Source: Salinimicrobium profundisediminis (GTDB taxonomy: Bacteria; Bacteroidota; Bacteroidia; Flavobacteriales; Flavobacteriaceae). Taken from it: 46,397 nt of DNA. Below, in pieces: positions 8,570 to 16,273 of this stretch. The stretch covers positions 103,410 to 149,806 of the forward strand of contig NZ_JAPJDA010000006.1 of the NCBI RefSeq assembly GCF_026241755.1, in the 5' to 3' direction. The notes beneath the pieces are model-generated. The model had not been told where the DNA came from, did no database searches, and worked only from the letters and a program-made list of their open reading frames with translations. A program made the translations under genes and the position numbers. Positions within the stretch are counted from its first letter, which is position 1. Every line of letters starts with the position of its first letter.

Positions 8570-9028
8570 ATGCGCACTTTAGATCAATGGTTTGACGAAT
8601 ATGCCGTAAGCCACCAGAATAAGACAAATCAGCTTATCCATTATGTTTGTGTGCCCGCAATTTTCTTTTCAATAGTGGGCCTGGTGATGAGTATTCCACC
8701 GGGACCTCTTACTGGAATATTCCCTATGTATATTCCATTCTTAGAAAACTGGGCAGTGGTGATTTTGATCCTGGTCCTGATATTCTACTTTAGGTTGTCA
8801 CTAAGTATGGGGTTTAAAGTCCTTGCCTTCGCGGCATTGTGCATTGCAGGCAACTACTACATATCTCTTGTGGCGTCCTTATGGCTGGTCTCGTTAATTA
8901 TTTTTGTAGTGGCCTGGATAGGGCAGTTCTATGGACATAAAGTGGAGGGCAAAAAACCTTCTTTTTTGAAAGACCTTCAGTTTTTGCTCATAGGCCCCGC
9001 ATGGGTGATCAGGAAAATATTTGGGTAA
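8570..9028 (+). CDS. Mpo1-like / DUF962 membrane protein
   Basis: A 152-residue protein with four hydrophobic segments and the DUF962 landmarks: N-terminal KTNQLIHYVCVPAI and C-terminal GQFYGHKVEGKKPSFLKDL. The yeast homologue Mpo1 is an iron-dependent dioxygenase acting on 2-hydroxy fatty acids, and the histidines in both motifs fit its metal ligands. A role in breakdown of hydroxylated or sphingolipid-derived fatty acids is therefore possible here but not shown. It is divergent from the redoxin gene. Confidence 0.88.
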   Translation: MRTLDQWFDEYAVSHQNKTNQLIHYVCVPAIFFSIVGLVMSIPPGPLTGIFPMYIPFLENWAVVILILVLIFYFRLSLSMGFKVLAFAALCIAGNYYISLVASLWLVSLIIFVVAWIGQFYGHKVEGKKPSFLKDLQFLLIGPAWVIRKIFG

Positions 9029-9042
9029 TTGAAGTTAAAATT

Positions 9043-9165
9043 TAGAAGTACGACGTTAGAAGTTTCTGAACCGGAATTTTGAATCTTGCCCCCGATGGCG
9101 CGTATTTAAAATCCGCGATGCGGATGAAAGCAGAAATGAACCACAAACCACAAACAATGAACCAC
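9043..9165. repeat. 7-bp periodic tracts flanking a REP-like core, upstream of the CsaA-like gene
   Basis: 9043-9084 is six degenerate 7-bp steps, with TAGAAGT twice. It is followed by a diverged REP-like core, GCGCGTATTTAAAATCCGCG (9098-9117). A second tract at 9138-9165 (consensus GAACCAC, four steps) runs into the start codon of the CsaA-like gene. The open reading frame upstream of that ATG is therefore repeat, not protein. Confidence 0.6.
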
Positions 9166-9495
9166 CTCTCCTGGAAGGATTTTGAAAAAGTAGAAATGCG
9201 GGTTGGAACTATTATTGAAGTTTCAGATTTTCCTGAAGCCCGAAATCCGGCGTACCAACTCAAGATCGATTTTGGACCTGAAATTGGGATCAGGAAATCT
9301 TCAGCCCAAATCACCAAACGCTATTCTAAAGAAGAGTTGCAGGATAGACAGATCATTGCCGTAGTCAATTTTCCGAAGAAACAGATCGCCAACTTCATGA
9401 GTGAATGCCTGGTGCTGGGGTCTGTAGGTGCCAAAAATGACATTGTCCTGCTACAGCCCGGAGCCAAAGTTGAAAACGGGCTAAGAGTAGGCTGA
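9157..9495 (+). CDS. tRNA-binding domain protein, CsaA-like
   Basis: A 112-residue single OB-fold tRNA-binding domain (EMRVGTIIEV, then KSSAQITKRYSKEEL and CLVLGSVG), the size and form of CsaA, which has been proposed as an export-related chaperone or tRNA-binding protein. The frame opens upstream at 9079, but the first 26 codons are built from REP-like and 7-bp repeat sequence, so the ATG at 9157 is preferred. It has no clear operon partner; the next gene has its own promoter box. Confidence 0.88.
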   Translation: MNHLSWKDFEKVEMRVGTIIEVSDFPEARNPAYQLKIDFGPEIGIRKSSAQITKRYSKEELQDRQIIAVVNFPKKQIANFMSECLVLGSVGAKNDIVLLQPGAKVENGLRVG

Positions 9496-9511
9496 TTTCA
9501 TTCTGGTTTTT

Positions 9512-9519
9512 TAACTTTG
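9512..9519 (+). promoter_or_regulatory. Promoter box immediately before a GTG start
   Basis: TAACTTTG matches TAnnTTTG and ends only four bases before the GTG at 9524, so the predicted transcript would begin at or near the start codon. Confidence 0.45.
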
Positions 9520-9523
9520 CAGC

Positions 9524-9823
9524 GTGAAAACCTTAGCTGTCTTCTTTTCTCTCGTAGTACTCGTCTTAAACGGCATACCGTGTTGTGCAGATGATTGCCG
9601 GGACGATATTGCTCATGAACAAGAGGAGCGTGATTCGCACAGCAATGAACTTTGTTCTCCCTTTTTGAGTTGCGGTGCCTGTAATGCAGTAGTAATACTT
9701 CAGGAAGAGCCCTCAAAAATACCTTTTTTGGAACCTGTGTTAGGGAGAGCGTATGTTGAGGCAGAAGAAGCATTGATTTCAGAAATTACTTTCCGCATCT
9801 GGCAGCCCCCAAAGAATAGCTGA
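9524..9823 (+). CDS. Small secreted Cys-containing protein of unknown function
   Basis: A 99-residue protein starting at GTG, the only start available in frame. It has an N-terminal hydrophobic signal (about residues 3-17) followed by cysteine groups: CC near 20, then C25, C44 and a CGAC at 50-53, plus several His/Asp/Glu. I do not recognise a characterised family; it resembles the small proteins (DUF6660-like) found ahead of TonB receptors in flavobacteria, from memory only. With a TonB receptor 54 bp downstream and a CDF-like transporter next, a periplasmic metal-binding or metal-relay role is a reasonable guess. Confidence 0.7.
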   Translation: MKTLAVFFSLVVLVLNGIPCCADDCRDDIAHEQEERDSHSNELCSPFLSCGACNAVVILQEEPSKIPFLEPVLGRAYVEAEEALISEITFRIWQPPKNS

Positions 9824-9877
9824 ACAACTTCTCAGGGAATTCTTCCCAAAGCTATTTTTCAATATTAAAATTTCACA

Positions 9878-12061
9878 ATGATTCAAAAGATTTTTCTGCT
9901 GTTGGGCCTCGTTTTTATTGGCCTTACAGCAAACGCACAGAACGTGCTCAAAATAAAAGTTATTGATGCCGAAACCGATCAGCCGCTCTATGGCGCCAAT
10001 GCTTCGATAGCTGGTACTACTATTGGTGCCACGGCAAATGAAGAAGGGGTCATCACTTTAGAGAATATCCCTAATGGTATCCAGATAATAAAAATCAGTT
10101 ACGTTGGTTTTGCCACTCAGGAACTCAGTTTGGAATTTCCTCTTGCTGAAGAAAAATTTATTCGCATTGAGCTTGCTCCTGAAGGCGAACACATGGAAGA
10201 GGTGATTATCTCTGCCACCCGCTCCCGCCGCACCATTGCCGATCTTCCAACCCGTGTTGAGGTGATCTCGGGCGAGGAACTCGGTGAAAAAGGAAATATG
10301 AAACCGGGGGATATTAGAATGCTGCTGAATGAAACCACCGGGATACAAACGCAGCAAACATCGGCTACTTCCTATAATTCCAGTATTCGCATCCAGGGGC
10401 TCGACGGAAAGTACACGCAGTTGCTAAAAGATGGCTATCCTTTATATTCCGGCTTTTCCGGCGGATTAAGTCTGCTCCAAATCGTGCCGCTAGACCTGCA
10501 ACAGGTGGAAGTGGTGAAAGGTGCTTCTTCCACTTTATATGGAGGGGGAGCGATTTCGGGGCTTGTAAACCTGGTGTCCAAAACGCCGGGAGAGGAGCGG
10601 GAGATCAACTTCCTGCTTAACGGAACTTCTGCCCTCGGCCTAGATGTTAGCGGATTTTACTCCGATACCTTCGGAAAATTTGGAACTACCGTATTTGCTT
10701 CTTACAACTACAGCGACCCTTACGATCCTGCCGATATTGGCCTTACTGCAATTCCTGAAGTGAATCGTGTGACCATAAACCCCAAGCTGTTTTACTATCC
10801 TTCCAAAAATGCCACTTTAGAGTTGGGAGTGAACACGGTTATCGAGGAAAGAACAGGTGGGAATATGGCATTTTTGGAAGGTGACGATGTTGCAGATCCT
10901 TATTTTGAAAGGAACAACACCGAAAGGATCACCACCCGCGCCGGCTATACACAACTATATGACAACGGAAATTCCCTGATGATAAAAAACAGCTTCAGCT
11001 TTTTTGAGCGGAAGATAGAAATACCCGATTTTACTTTTTCGGGAGACCAGCTGGCCTCTTTCAGTGAAGTGGCTTATAACTTCGGAAGCACCCATCTTGA
11101 ATGGGTAGCAGGATTAAATTTAGTTTCAGATAAATTCACTCAGGATCCTTTAGAGACTTCCGAAGTAGTAGATTACAACCACATCACCTACGGCGCATTT
11201 CTTCAGAATAACTGGCGCATCTCGAATATATTCAGCCTCGAAAGCGGATTGCGGACAGATTACCAGAACGAGTATGGCTGGTTTGTGCTGCCACGACTTT
11301 CGGCCCTCCTCGAATTTTCGGATGCCTGGACCATGAGGCTGGGCGGCGGACTCGGTTATAAAACCCCCACCATCTTTACTGAAGATGCTGAAAGGATCCA
11401 GTTTCGAAATGTAAGGCCTATAAATGTTTCTGAAACTGAAGCCGAACGTTCCATTGGGGCAAATTTTGATATCAACTATCGCACAAAACTTTTCGAAGTA
11501 ATAGATTTCAGCCTTAACACATTGTTCTTCTATACCCGTGTTAATGATCCAATTATGTTATCGGCTGCATTTTCTAACGGAATTAATCAGCATTATGTTT
11601 ATACACAGCCTGATGGTTACCTCGACACCCAGGGAATGGAAGCGAATTTTAGATTCAAATATGGGAATTTTAAGCTCTTCACAGGTTACACCCTTGCCGA
11701 TGTGAATGAGCATTATTTTGGAGAGACCTATGAGGCGCCACTCGTTGCACAACACCGGCTGAACAATGTTCTTGTTTATGAAATCCATGAGAAACTGGTA
11801 ATAGGTCTGGAAGGATATTACTTCGGAAGACAAAAGCTGGAAGGCGGAATGACAGGTCAGGACTACTGGATTTTTGGGTTAATGACCGAAAAGAAATGGG
11901 AGAACTTCTCTCTGTTCCTCAATTTTGAGAATTTCACCGATACACGGCAAACCCAGTTTGATGACATCTACACCGGATCAATTTCCGACCCACAGTTTCG
12001 GGACATCTATGCTCCTGTAGACGGGTTCGTGATCAACGGTGGGATAAAAATTAATCTCTAA
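9878..12061 (+). CDS. TonB-dependent outer-membrane receptor
   Basis: A 727-residue receptor that imports a ligand across the outer membrane using TonB energy. Signal peptide 1-20 (ends TANA), a CarboxypepD_reg-like domain about 22-105, a plug domain about 120-230 (TRSRRTIADLPTRVEVI, then VEVVKGASSTLYGGGAISGLVN) and a 22-strand-type barrel to a hydrophobic last residue. The plug resembles the BtuB/ferric-siderophore group more than SusC. It follows the small Cys protein by 54 bp, probably as one operon, and a CDF-like transporter lies 244 bp beyond. The ligand is unknown; a metal or metal complex is inferred from the neighbours. A REP/period-7 region follows the stop. Confidence 0.92.
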   Translation: MIQKIFLLLGLVFIGLTANAQNVLKIKVIDAETDQPLYGANASIAGTTIGATANEEGVITLENIPNGIQIIKISYVGFATQELSLEFPLAEEKFIRIELAPEGEHMEEVIISATRSRRTIADLPTRVEVISGEELGEKGNMKPGDIRMLLNETTGIQTQQTSATSYNSSIRIQGLDGKYTQLLKDGYPLYSGFSGGLSLLQIVPLDLQQVEVVKGASSTLYGGGAISGLVNLVSKTPGEEREINFLLNGTSALGLDVSGFYSDTFGKFGTTVFASYNYSDPYDPADIGLTAIPEVNRVTINPKLFYYPSKNATLELGVNTVIEERTGGNMAFLEGDDVADPYFERNNTERITTRAGYTQLYDNGNSLMIKNSFSFFERKIEIPDFTFSGDQLASFSEVAYNFGSTHLEWVAGLNLVSDKFTQDPLETSEVVDYNHITYGAFLQNNWRISNIFSLESGLRTDYQNEYGWFVLPRLSALLEFSDAWTMRLGGGLGYKTPTIFTEDAERIQFRNVRPINVSETEAERSIGANFDINYRTKLFEVIDFSLNTLFFYTRVNDPIMLSAAFSNGINQHYVYTQPDGYLDTQGMEANFRFKYGNFKLFTGYTLADVNEHYFGETYEAPLVAQHRLNNVLVYEIHEKLVIGLEGYYFGRQKLEGGMTGQDYWIFGLMTEKKWENFSLFLNFENFTDTRQTQFDDIYTGSISDPQFRDIYAPVDGFVINGGIKINL

Positions 12062-12063
12062 TT

Positions 12064-12162
12064 GTTGCAGGTTGCGGGTTGCGGGTTGCGAGGTTATGGA
12101 GTCGGGGTACGGGTTTTTGTTTAAGTGTAGACTTTGAATTTTTGAACTTTAAACTTTGATCC
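12064..12162. repeat. 7-bp periodic tracts after the TonB receptor gene
   Basis: 12064-12091 is four copies around GTTGCGG, two of them identical. 12128-12162 is five degenerate steps around TTGAACT. The gap to the next gene (12062-12305) also holds GC-rich short inverted repeats (about 12190-12231, including GGCCACAGGCC). Confidence 0.75.
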
Positions 12163-12292
12163 TTATTTCCACCAAAATTCCTTCGTAACATCCCCTCAAC
12201 CGAAGGGTGGCCACAGGCCGGGGTGGATAGTGTGTTCAAATCTAAAATTGAATATTTTCAGGATTATCTTCGCCCTTCTAAAATCGTACTTT

Positions 12293-12300
12293 TAATTTTG
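12293..12300 (+). promoter_or_regulatory. Promoter box immediately before the CDF-like gene
   Basis: TAATTTTG matches TAnnTTTG and is followed by five bases and the ATG at 12306. This spacing predicts a leaderless or nearly leaderless transcript. Confidence 0.5.
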
Positions 12301-12305
12301 CTGTT

Positions 12306-12950
12306 ATGGAAAACGATAAATTCGAAAAAAGACTGCATTACGCTTATACTTTAAGCATGATCACCATCGGCTATAATTTAGTCGAAGGTGGGGTGTCTAC
12401 CTTTTTTGGAGCCAGTGATGAAACCCTCGCACTGTTCGGATTTGGTCTGGACAGCTTTGTAGAGGTACTTTCGGGAGTGGGAATCGCCCACATGATCTAC
12501 AGAATGAAAAGGAATCCTGTGACAGAACGTGACGGTTTTGAAGTGACAGCATTAAAAATTACCGGCACTGCCTTGTACATTCTTGCCGCCGGACTCGTAG
12601 TGGGCGCTGTACTGGCCATCATCAACAAGTCTGAACCCGAAACTACTCTTGCAGGGATCATTGTTGCCGTGCTTTCTATACTTACTATGTATTTTTTGTA
12701 CCGTGAAAAAATAAAAGTAGGAGAGGAGCTGGAGAGTCAGCCAATCATTTCAGACGCTAAATGCACAAAAACCTGTTTTTACCTTTCTTTCATTCTGCTT
12801 GCCTCTAGCCTTCTTTACGAGCTGTGGCAGATTCCCTATGTCGATGCCCTGGGAAGTCTTGGTATTGCCTGGTATGCCTGGAAAGAAGGAAAGGAAGCCT
12901 TTGAAAATGCAAAATCGAAGAGTTTGAGTTGTAGTAGTGATTGTTGTTAG
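12306..12950 (+). CDS. Cation-efflux (CDF/TMEM163-like) membrane protein with Cys tail
   Basis: A 214-residue inner-membrane protein with about five to six hydrophobic segments. FGFGLDSFVEVLSG in an early helix and YVDALGSLGIAWYAWKEGKEAFENA near the end resemble the metal-binding helices and exit of cation diffusion facilitators, but the usual C-terminal cytoplasmic domain is missing. The protein ends in a cysteine cluster (LSCSSDCC), a plausible soft-metal ligand. It follows the small Cys protein and TonB receptor on the same strand with its own promoter box. Metal specificity and transport direction cannot be told. Confidence 0.8.
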   Translation: MENDKFEKRLHYAYTLSMITIGYNLVEGGVSTFFGASDETLALFGFGLDSFVEVLSGVGIAHMIYRMKRNPVTERDGFEVTALKITGTALYILAAGLVVGAVLAIINKSEPETTLAGIIVAVLSILTMYFLYREKIKVGEELESQPIISDAKCTKTCFYLSFILLASSLLYELWQIPYVDALGSLGIAWYAWKEGKEAFENAKSKSLSCSSDCC

Positions 12951-12951
12951 T

Positions 12952-12986
12952 AGTATTGAGTACAGAGAATTGAGTAGTTAGTCTCT
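12952..12986. repeat. 7-bp periodic tract after the CDF-like gene
   Basis: Five degenerate steps (AGTATTG, AGTACAG and relatives) begin one base after the stop codon. Its reverse complement resembles the tract at 13182-13215, so the two flank this convergent junction as imperfect inverted copies. Confidence 0.65.
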
Positions 12987-12995
12987 GGCAATCTT

Positions 12996-13128
12996 GGGCT
13001 AAAGCCCTTGCTCATTGGAATTTTATAAACTCAGTGGCAATTCCAAATTTTGATTAAGATAGTCTATCCATAAATAGCCTCCGGCTTTAGCCGGAGGTAA
13101 AAATTGAGGCCGCTAAGGGCTTTAGCCC
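12996..13128. repeat. Composite short palindromic repeats
   Basis: GGGCTAAAGCCC (12996-13007) and GGGCTTTAGCCC (13117-13128) are palindromic and flank a perfect palindrome CCTCCGGCTTTAGCCGGAGG (13078-13097, 9-bp arms). The segment between convergent genes looks like a REP/BIME-type mosaic; no gene is seen. Confidence 0.7.
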
Positions 13129-13130
13129 AA

Positions 13131-13173
13131 AAACACAGGGTTGCAAAAATGGCATTTTTGCAACCCTGTGTTT
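13131..13173. terminator. Perfect 21-bp-arm palindrome, likely bidirectional terminator
   Basis: Arms of 21 bp with a one-base centre (G13152), running from AAACACAGGGTTGC to its mirror and ending in T-rich sequence. The centre is AAAAATGGCATTTTT. It sits between the convergent CDF-like and M14 genes and could end transcription from both sides. Confidence 0.85.
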
Positions 13174-13181
13174 ATTTATTA

Positions 13182-13215
13182 TCTCAATACTCAGTACTAA
13201 CTACTCAATACTAAT
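13182..13215. repeat. 7-bp periodic tract at the end of the M14 gene
   Basis: Five steps around ACTCAAT run right up to the stop codon of the minus-strand peptidase gene (stop at 13216-13218). Confidence 0.65.
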
Positions 13216-15729
13216 TTACATTTCATCCCCAAAGAACACCGCATTCATCAACAGTTTATTGGTTCCATACCAAAAGGCCCGGAAGTTAGTGTTGTCTGTA
13301 AACAAAATAACATTTCCTCTTCCCAGTGACTTATGCTTAAAGGGAACAGTTCCCGGTAGAAGTTCCAGGTTTTCCTCACTAATATATCCGCTTAACAGGG
13401 GCTTTTGGGTGTAGATGATCGGATTTTTGTAAGAAGTGGAATCGGCTTCTACAAACAGGGTGGTATCTCTAAAAAGTGCGATTTTATCATCTTTATAACC
13501 AAAGTTGATTGGGTGGGAGCGATCCTGTTTTGCTTCAAAAATAGCGCCGCCAATACCTTGCGCGCCTCTAAAATCCTGTCGCTGCTCAAAAGTGACATTT
13601 TTGGCCTGCACTTCATTCTCTTTGAATTCCAGATCAAGGAATTCATTTTTATCGAACCAGGTAGCTGCATTTTTGTAACCTATCAAAGTCCCGCCATTAC
13701 GGACCCATTCTTTCAGCTTTTCAGCATCTTCCTGATCTAGGGCACTGCCCCAGGAGTTGGAAAGTATGATATCGGTATAGCGGCTGAGGTTGGTGCGTGA
13801 GAAATTTTTAAGATCGAGTTTGGTGATCTTCATGTCATACCGCTGGTCAAAAAGGTGCCAGACCTCCCCTGCATCGTATGGGGTAATTCCTTCGCCAACT
13901 AATAAAGCAACCTTTTGTGGCTCAAGGGCTCTAAACTGGTTGCTCCCAAGGTTTATTCCTCCAGTGAGGCCGGTATTGGCCGCAGAAATGTCAACATGAG
14001 CATCTTTAGCTACTTTTACCAGGAAATCGTAGATCTCATTGGCATCCATTTCCTGGTTTTGAGCCGGAACCATGATAGTGCCGTAATCATAATTTTTGGT
14101 GCCCAGCTGAAAAGGCTGCATGGCCACTTTTGCGCGTAATCCTTTATTCAATATTTGATTGAGGGCTTTTGGAGCTTCATAAGCGTGCCATTCCATGAGG
14201 TAAGCGTAGTCACTTTTCTCAGGAAGGTCTACTGAAGGTCTTGTAAGGCTGTCTATTTTTGAGCCTGCAACATTGATTTTGGCTTCATCTGTGAAGTCGA
14301 GATTGAATGCCAGCGGGAAAGACCAGGCCGATATATCATAGAAAAGGCTGTCTTCAAATGTAGTTCTTCGTTCAAACATGGCTTTTAAAAGCCTTTGCTG
14401 TTTCTGCTTTTTTGGCACCACATAACTGCTCTGGGGGTTGAAAATGTTCCCGTCTTTGCTGAATTCTTCCTGCAGTTTATGCACTTCTACTTTGTGGCGC
14501 TTCAGGATTTCGGCTAAATGATAGGCTGAAGAGGCATCTTTGCTGTTTCCGAAGACATACGCTCCTTTTTCGGCTTCCCTGCGTGCGTTCTGGTAAAAGT
14601 CGCGTTGGTAATCAAGTAGCTTTACCCGCATCTCTTTGGCAGCTTTTAATGTGGAAAGCGCAGCAGTGAACTGGTTGCGGATGGTAAAGGGAAAAGTAAG
14701 GATCCCGTTATCGGTTTCCTGCGCATGTCCGCGCGAACTTCCCTGTTCAAAAAGGATCCCGACGCTTCCCTGGATATCCGGGAAAGTAGAGCCTTTACCA
14801 TAGTAGAAATCGTCGTAATTCTCTTCGGTATAATAAAGGGAACCAATATTGTCAAGGGCTGCAGCGTGGTAGGTGCCAATTTCTTTTGTGAGTTCCTGGT
14901 TGAGGTTTGGCGTAAGCGGATGGGTTCTGGAAGGAATTCCCGGCTGGAAAAAGAAAGAAGAATTTGATCCCATTTCGTGATGATCTGTAAGAACGTTGGG
15001 GTACCAGTTGTGGAAGGTTTCTATTCTCGCCCTGCTTTCGGGGAGTTGCACCGGCAGCCAGTCGCGGTTCATGTCAAACCAGTAGTGGTTGGTGCGGCCG
15101 CCGGGCCAGGTTTCATCGTATTCCCTGTCTTGCGGATCGGGGTTGATGTTTGCACTTTTATTGGTATTTACCCACGACGCAAATCTTTGCAGCCCATCTG
15201 GGTTAAATACCGGATCGAAAAGGATGACGGTATTCTTCAGTAATTCTTCAATTTCGGGTCCTTCGGCAGCGGCCAGGTAATATGCGGCCAAAATTGCGGC
15301 GTTTGCACCACTGGCTTCATTTCCGTGGATGGAAAACCCCTGATTCACGATCACGGGCATTTCAGAAGTATTGATATTTTCTGAACCAGGTTCTGTCAAC
15401 GCCACATGTTGTTTACGAATTTCCTCGAGCTTGTCATGATTTTCTTCCGAAGTAATTGTAAGCAGCACCAAAGGCCTTTTTTCATAGGTAAAACCCCTGT
15501 TTTCAATACTAATTCGGGGTGAAGTTTGTGCCAGAAAATGCATGTAGATCAAAACCTGGTCATGGCTGGCATGCCACTCGCCGGGAACGAAATCTAGCAC
15601 GTCCTGTGGTGTGGGAATAGCGGGGTTATAAGTGACATCTTGTGGCAGGTAGTATGAGAGATCCAGTTCTTCCTGTGCAGAGAGCTGTAAATTCAATAAA
15701 AATAAAAGGGCAACAATAAAGGTTCTCAT
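13216..15729 (-). CDS. Secreted M14-family zinc carboxypeptidase
   Basis: About 837 residues with a signal peptide (MRTFIVALLFLLNLQLSA). Zinc ligands are in SIHGNEASG (His and Glu, H141/E144 counting from the longer frame), with the third His in TDHHEMGSN and the catalytic Glu in GILFEQGSSRG. A C-terminal region of some 250 residues (GLTGGINLG, then KVALLVGEGITPYDAGEVWHL) resembles the glutamine-amidotransferase-like domain often attached to these peptidases. The frame opens six codons earlier (MSKMSF), but those codons are the recurrent GTGTCAAAAATG motif, so the ATG at 15729 directly before the signal peptide is preferred. It probably digests peptides in the periplasm or outside. Confidence 0.9.
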   Translation of the reverse strand: MRTFIVALLFLLNLQLSAQEELDLSYYLPQDVTYNPAIPTPQDVLDFVPGEWHASHDQVLIYMHFLAQTSPRISIENRGFTYEKRPLVLLTITSEENHDKLEEIRKQHVALTEPGSENINTSEMPVIVNQGFSIHGNEASGANAAILAAYYLAAAEGPEIEELLKNTVILFDPVFNPDGLQRFASWVNTNKSANINPDPQDREYDETWPGGRTNHYWFDMNRDWLPVQLPESRARIETFHNWYPNVLTDHHEMGSNSSFFFQPGIPSRTHPLTPNLNQELTKEIGTYHAAALDNIGSLYYTEENYDDFYYGKGSTFPDIQGSVGILFEQGSSRGHAQETDNGILTFPFTIRNQFTAALSTLKAAKEMRVKLLDYQRDFYQNARREAEKGAYVFGNSKDASSAYHLAEILKRHKVEVHKLQEEFSKDGNIFNPQSSYVVPKKQKQQRLLKAMFERRTTFEDSLFYDISAWSFPLAFNLDFTDEAKINVAGSKIDSLTRPSVDLPEKSDYAYLMEWHAYEAPKALNQILNKGLRAKVAMQPFQLGTKNYDYGTIMVPAQNQEMDANEIYDFLVKVAKDAHVDISAANTGLTGGINLGSNQFRALEPQKVALLVGEGITPYDAGEVWHLFDQRYDMKITKLDLKNFSRTNLSRYTDIILSNSWGSALDQEDAEKLKEWVRNGGTLIGYKNAATWFDKNEFLDLEFKENEVQAKNVTFEQRQDFRGAQGIGGAIFEAKQDRSHPINFGYKDDKIALFRDTTLFVEADSTSYKNPIIYTQKPLLSGYISEENLELLPGTVPFKHKSLGRGNVILFTDNTNFRAFWYGTNKLLMNAVFFGDEM

Positions 15730-15758
15730 AAATGACATTTTTGACACTACAATATAAA

Positions 15759-15789
15759 AAAACCGCCCAGGGTTTGCCTGGACGGTTTT
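15759..15789 (-). terminator. Terminator of the PUR-alpha-like gene
   Basis: AAAACCG and CGGTTTT arms with a paired CCAGG/CCTGG inner stem, followed on the minus strand by a run of seven T. It lies between the DUF3276 gene and the M14 gene, so the latter needs its own promoter in the last ~30 bases. Confidence 0.85.
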
Positions 15790-15808
15790 AAAATGCGTGT
15801 ATTTTTAA

Positions 15809-16198
15809 CTAAATATCGTCGAAACTTATATCAGTAAAAGCAGCGGCAGATGGAGCACCGGCTGTTTCAACCTTCTTTTGCTCATCTTCTTCGTATTCTT
15901 TCTTAAAGTTCTTTTGATGGCGTTCGCTAATCACTTCTTCCCCTTTTTCATCAAGAATAAAGTCGGTCATCTCCTGCAGGATCTCATTAAAACCGGCGAA
16001 ATCTTCTTTGTAAAGGTAGATCTTGTGCTTTTTGTAGTGGAAAGATCCGTCTTCATTGGTGAATTTTTTGCTCTCGGTAATCGTCAGGTAGTAATCGTTT
16101 GCCTTAGTCGCCCTAACATCAAAGAAATAGGTGCGTCTTCCGGCTCTCAAGACCTTGGAAAAAATCTCTTCTTTTTCAATCGTTCCATTGTCGCTCAT
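15809..16198 (-). CDS. Bacterial PUR-alpha-like nucleic-acid-binding protein (DUF3276)
   Basis: A 129-residue single PUR-repeat protein; RRTYFFDVRATKANDYYLTITESKKF followed by HKIYLYKEDF is the hallmark region. Borrelia and Bacteroidota homologues bind single-stranded DNA or RNA as dimers. A charged segment and an Ala-rich tail ending FDDI follow the domain. ATG codons at 16204 and 16198 are both possible; the second gives the usual MSDNG start. It is monocistronic, with its own terminator, next to an ABC exporter on the same strand. Confidence 0.88.
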   Translation of the reverse strand: MSDNGTIEKEEIFSKVLRAGRRTYFFDVRATKANDYYLTITESKKFTNEDGSFHYKKHKIYLYKEDFAGFNEILQEMTDFILDEKGEEVISERHQKNFKKEYEEDEQKKVETAGAPSAAAFTDISFDDI

Positions 16199-16273
16199 AA
16201 TCAAAATATCTTTTACGGTTTGTAAATCATAGGTTCAAAAATCTAAAAAAAATTAACATTCCGCAACAAATTT

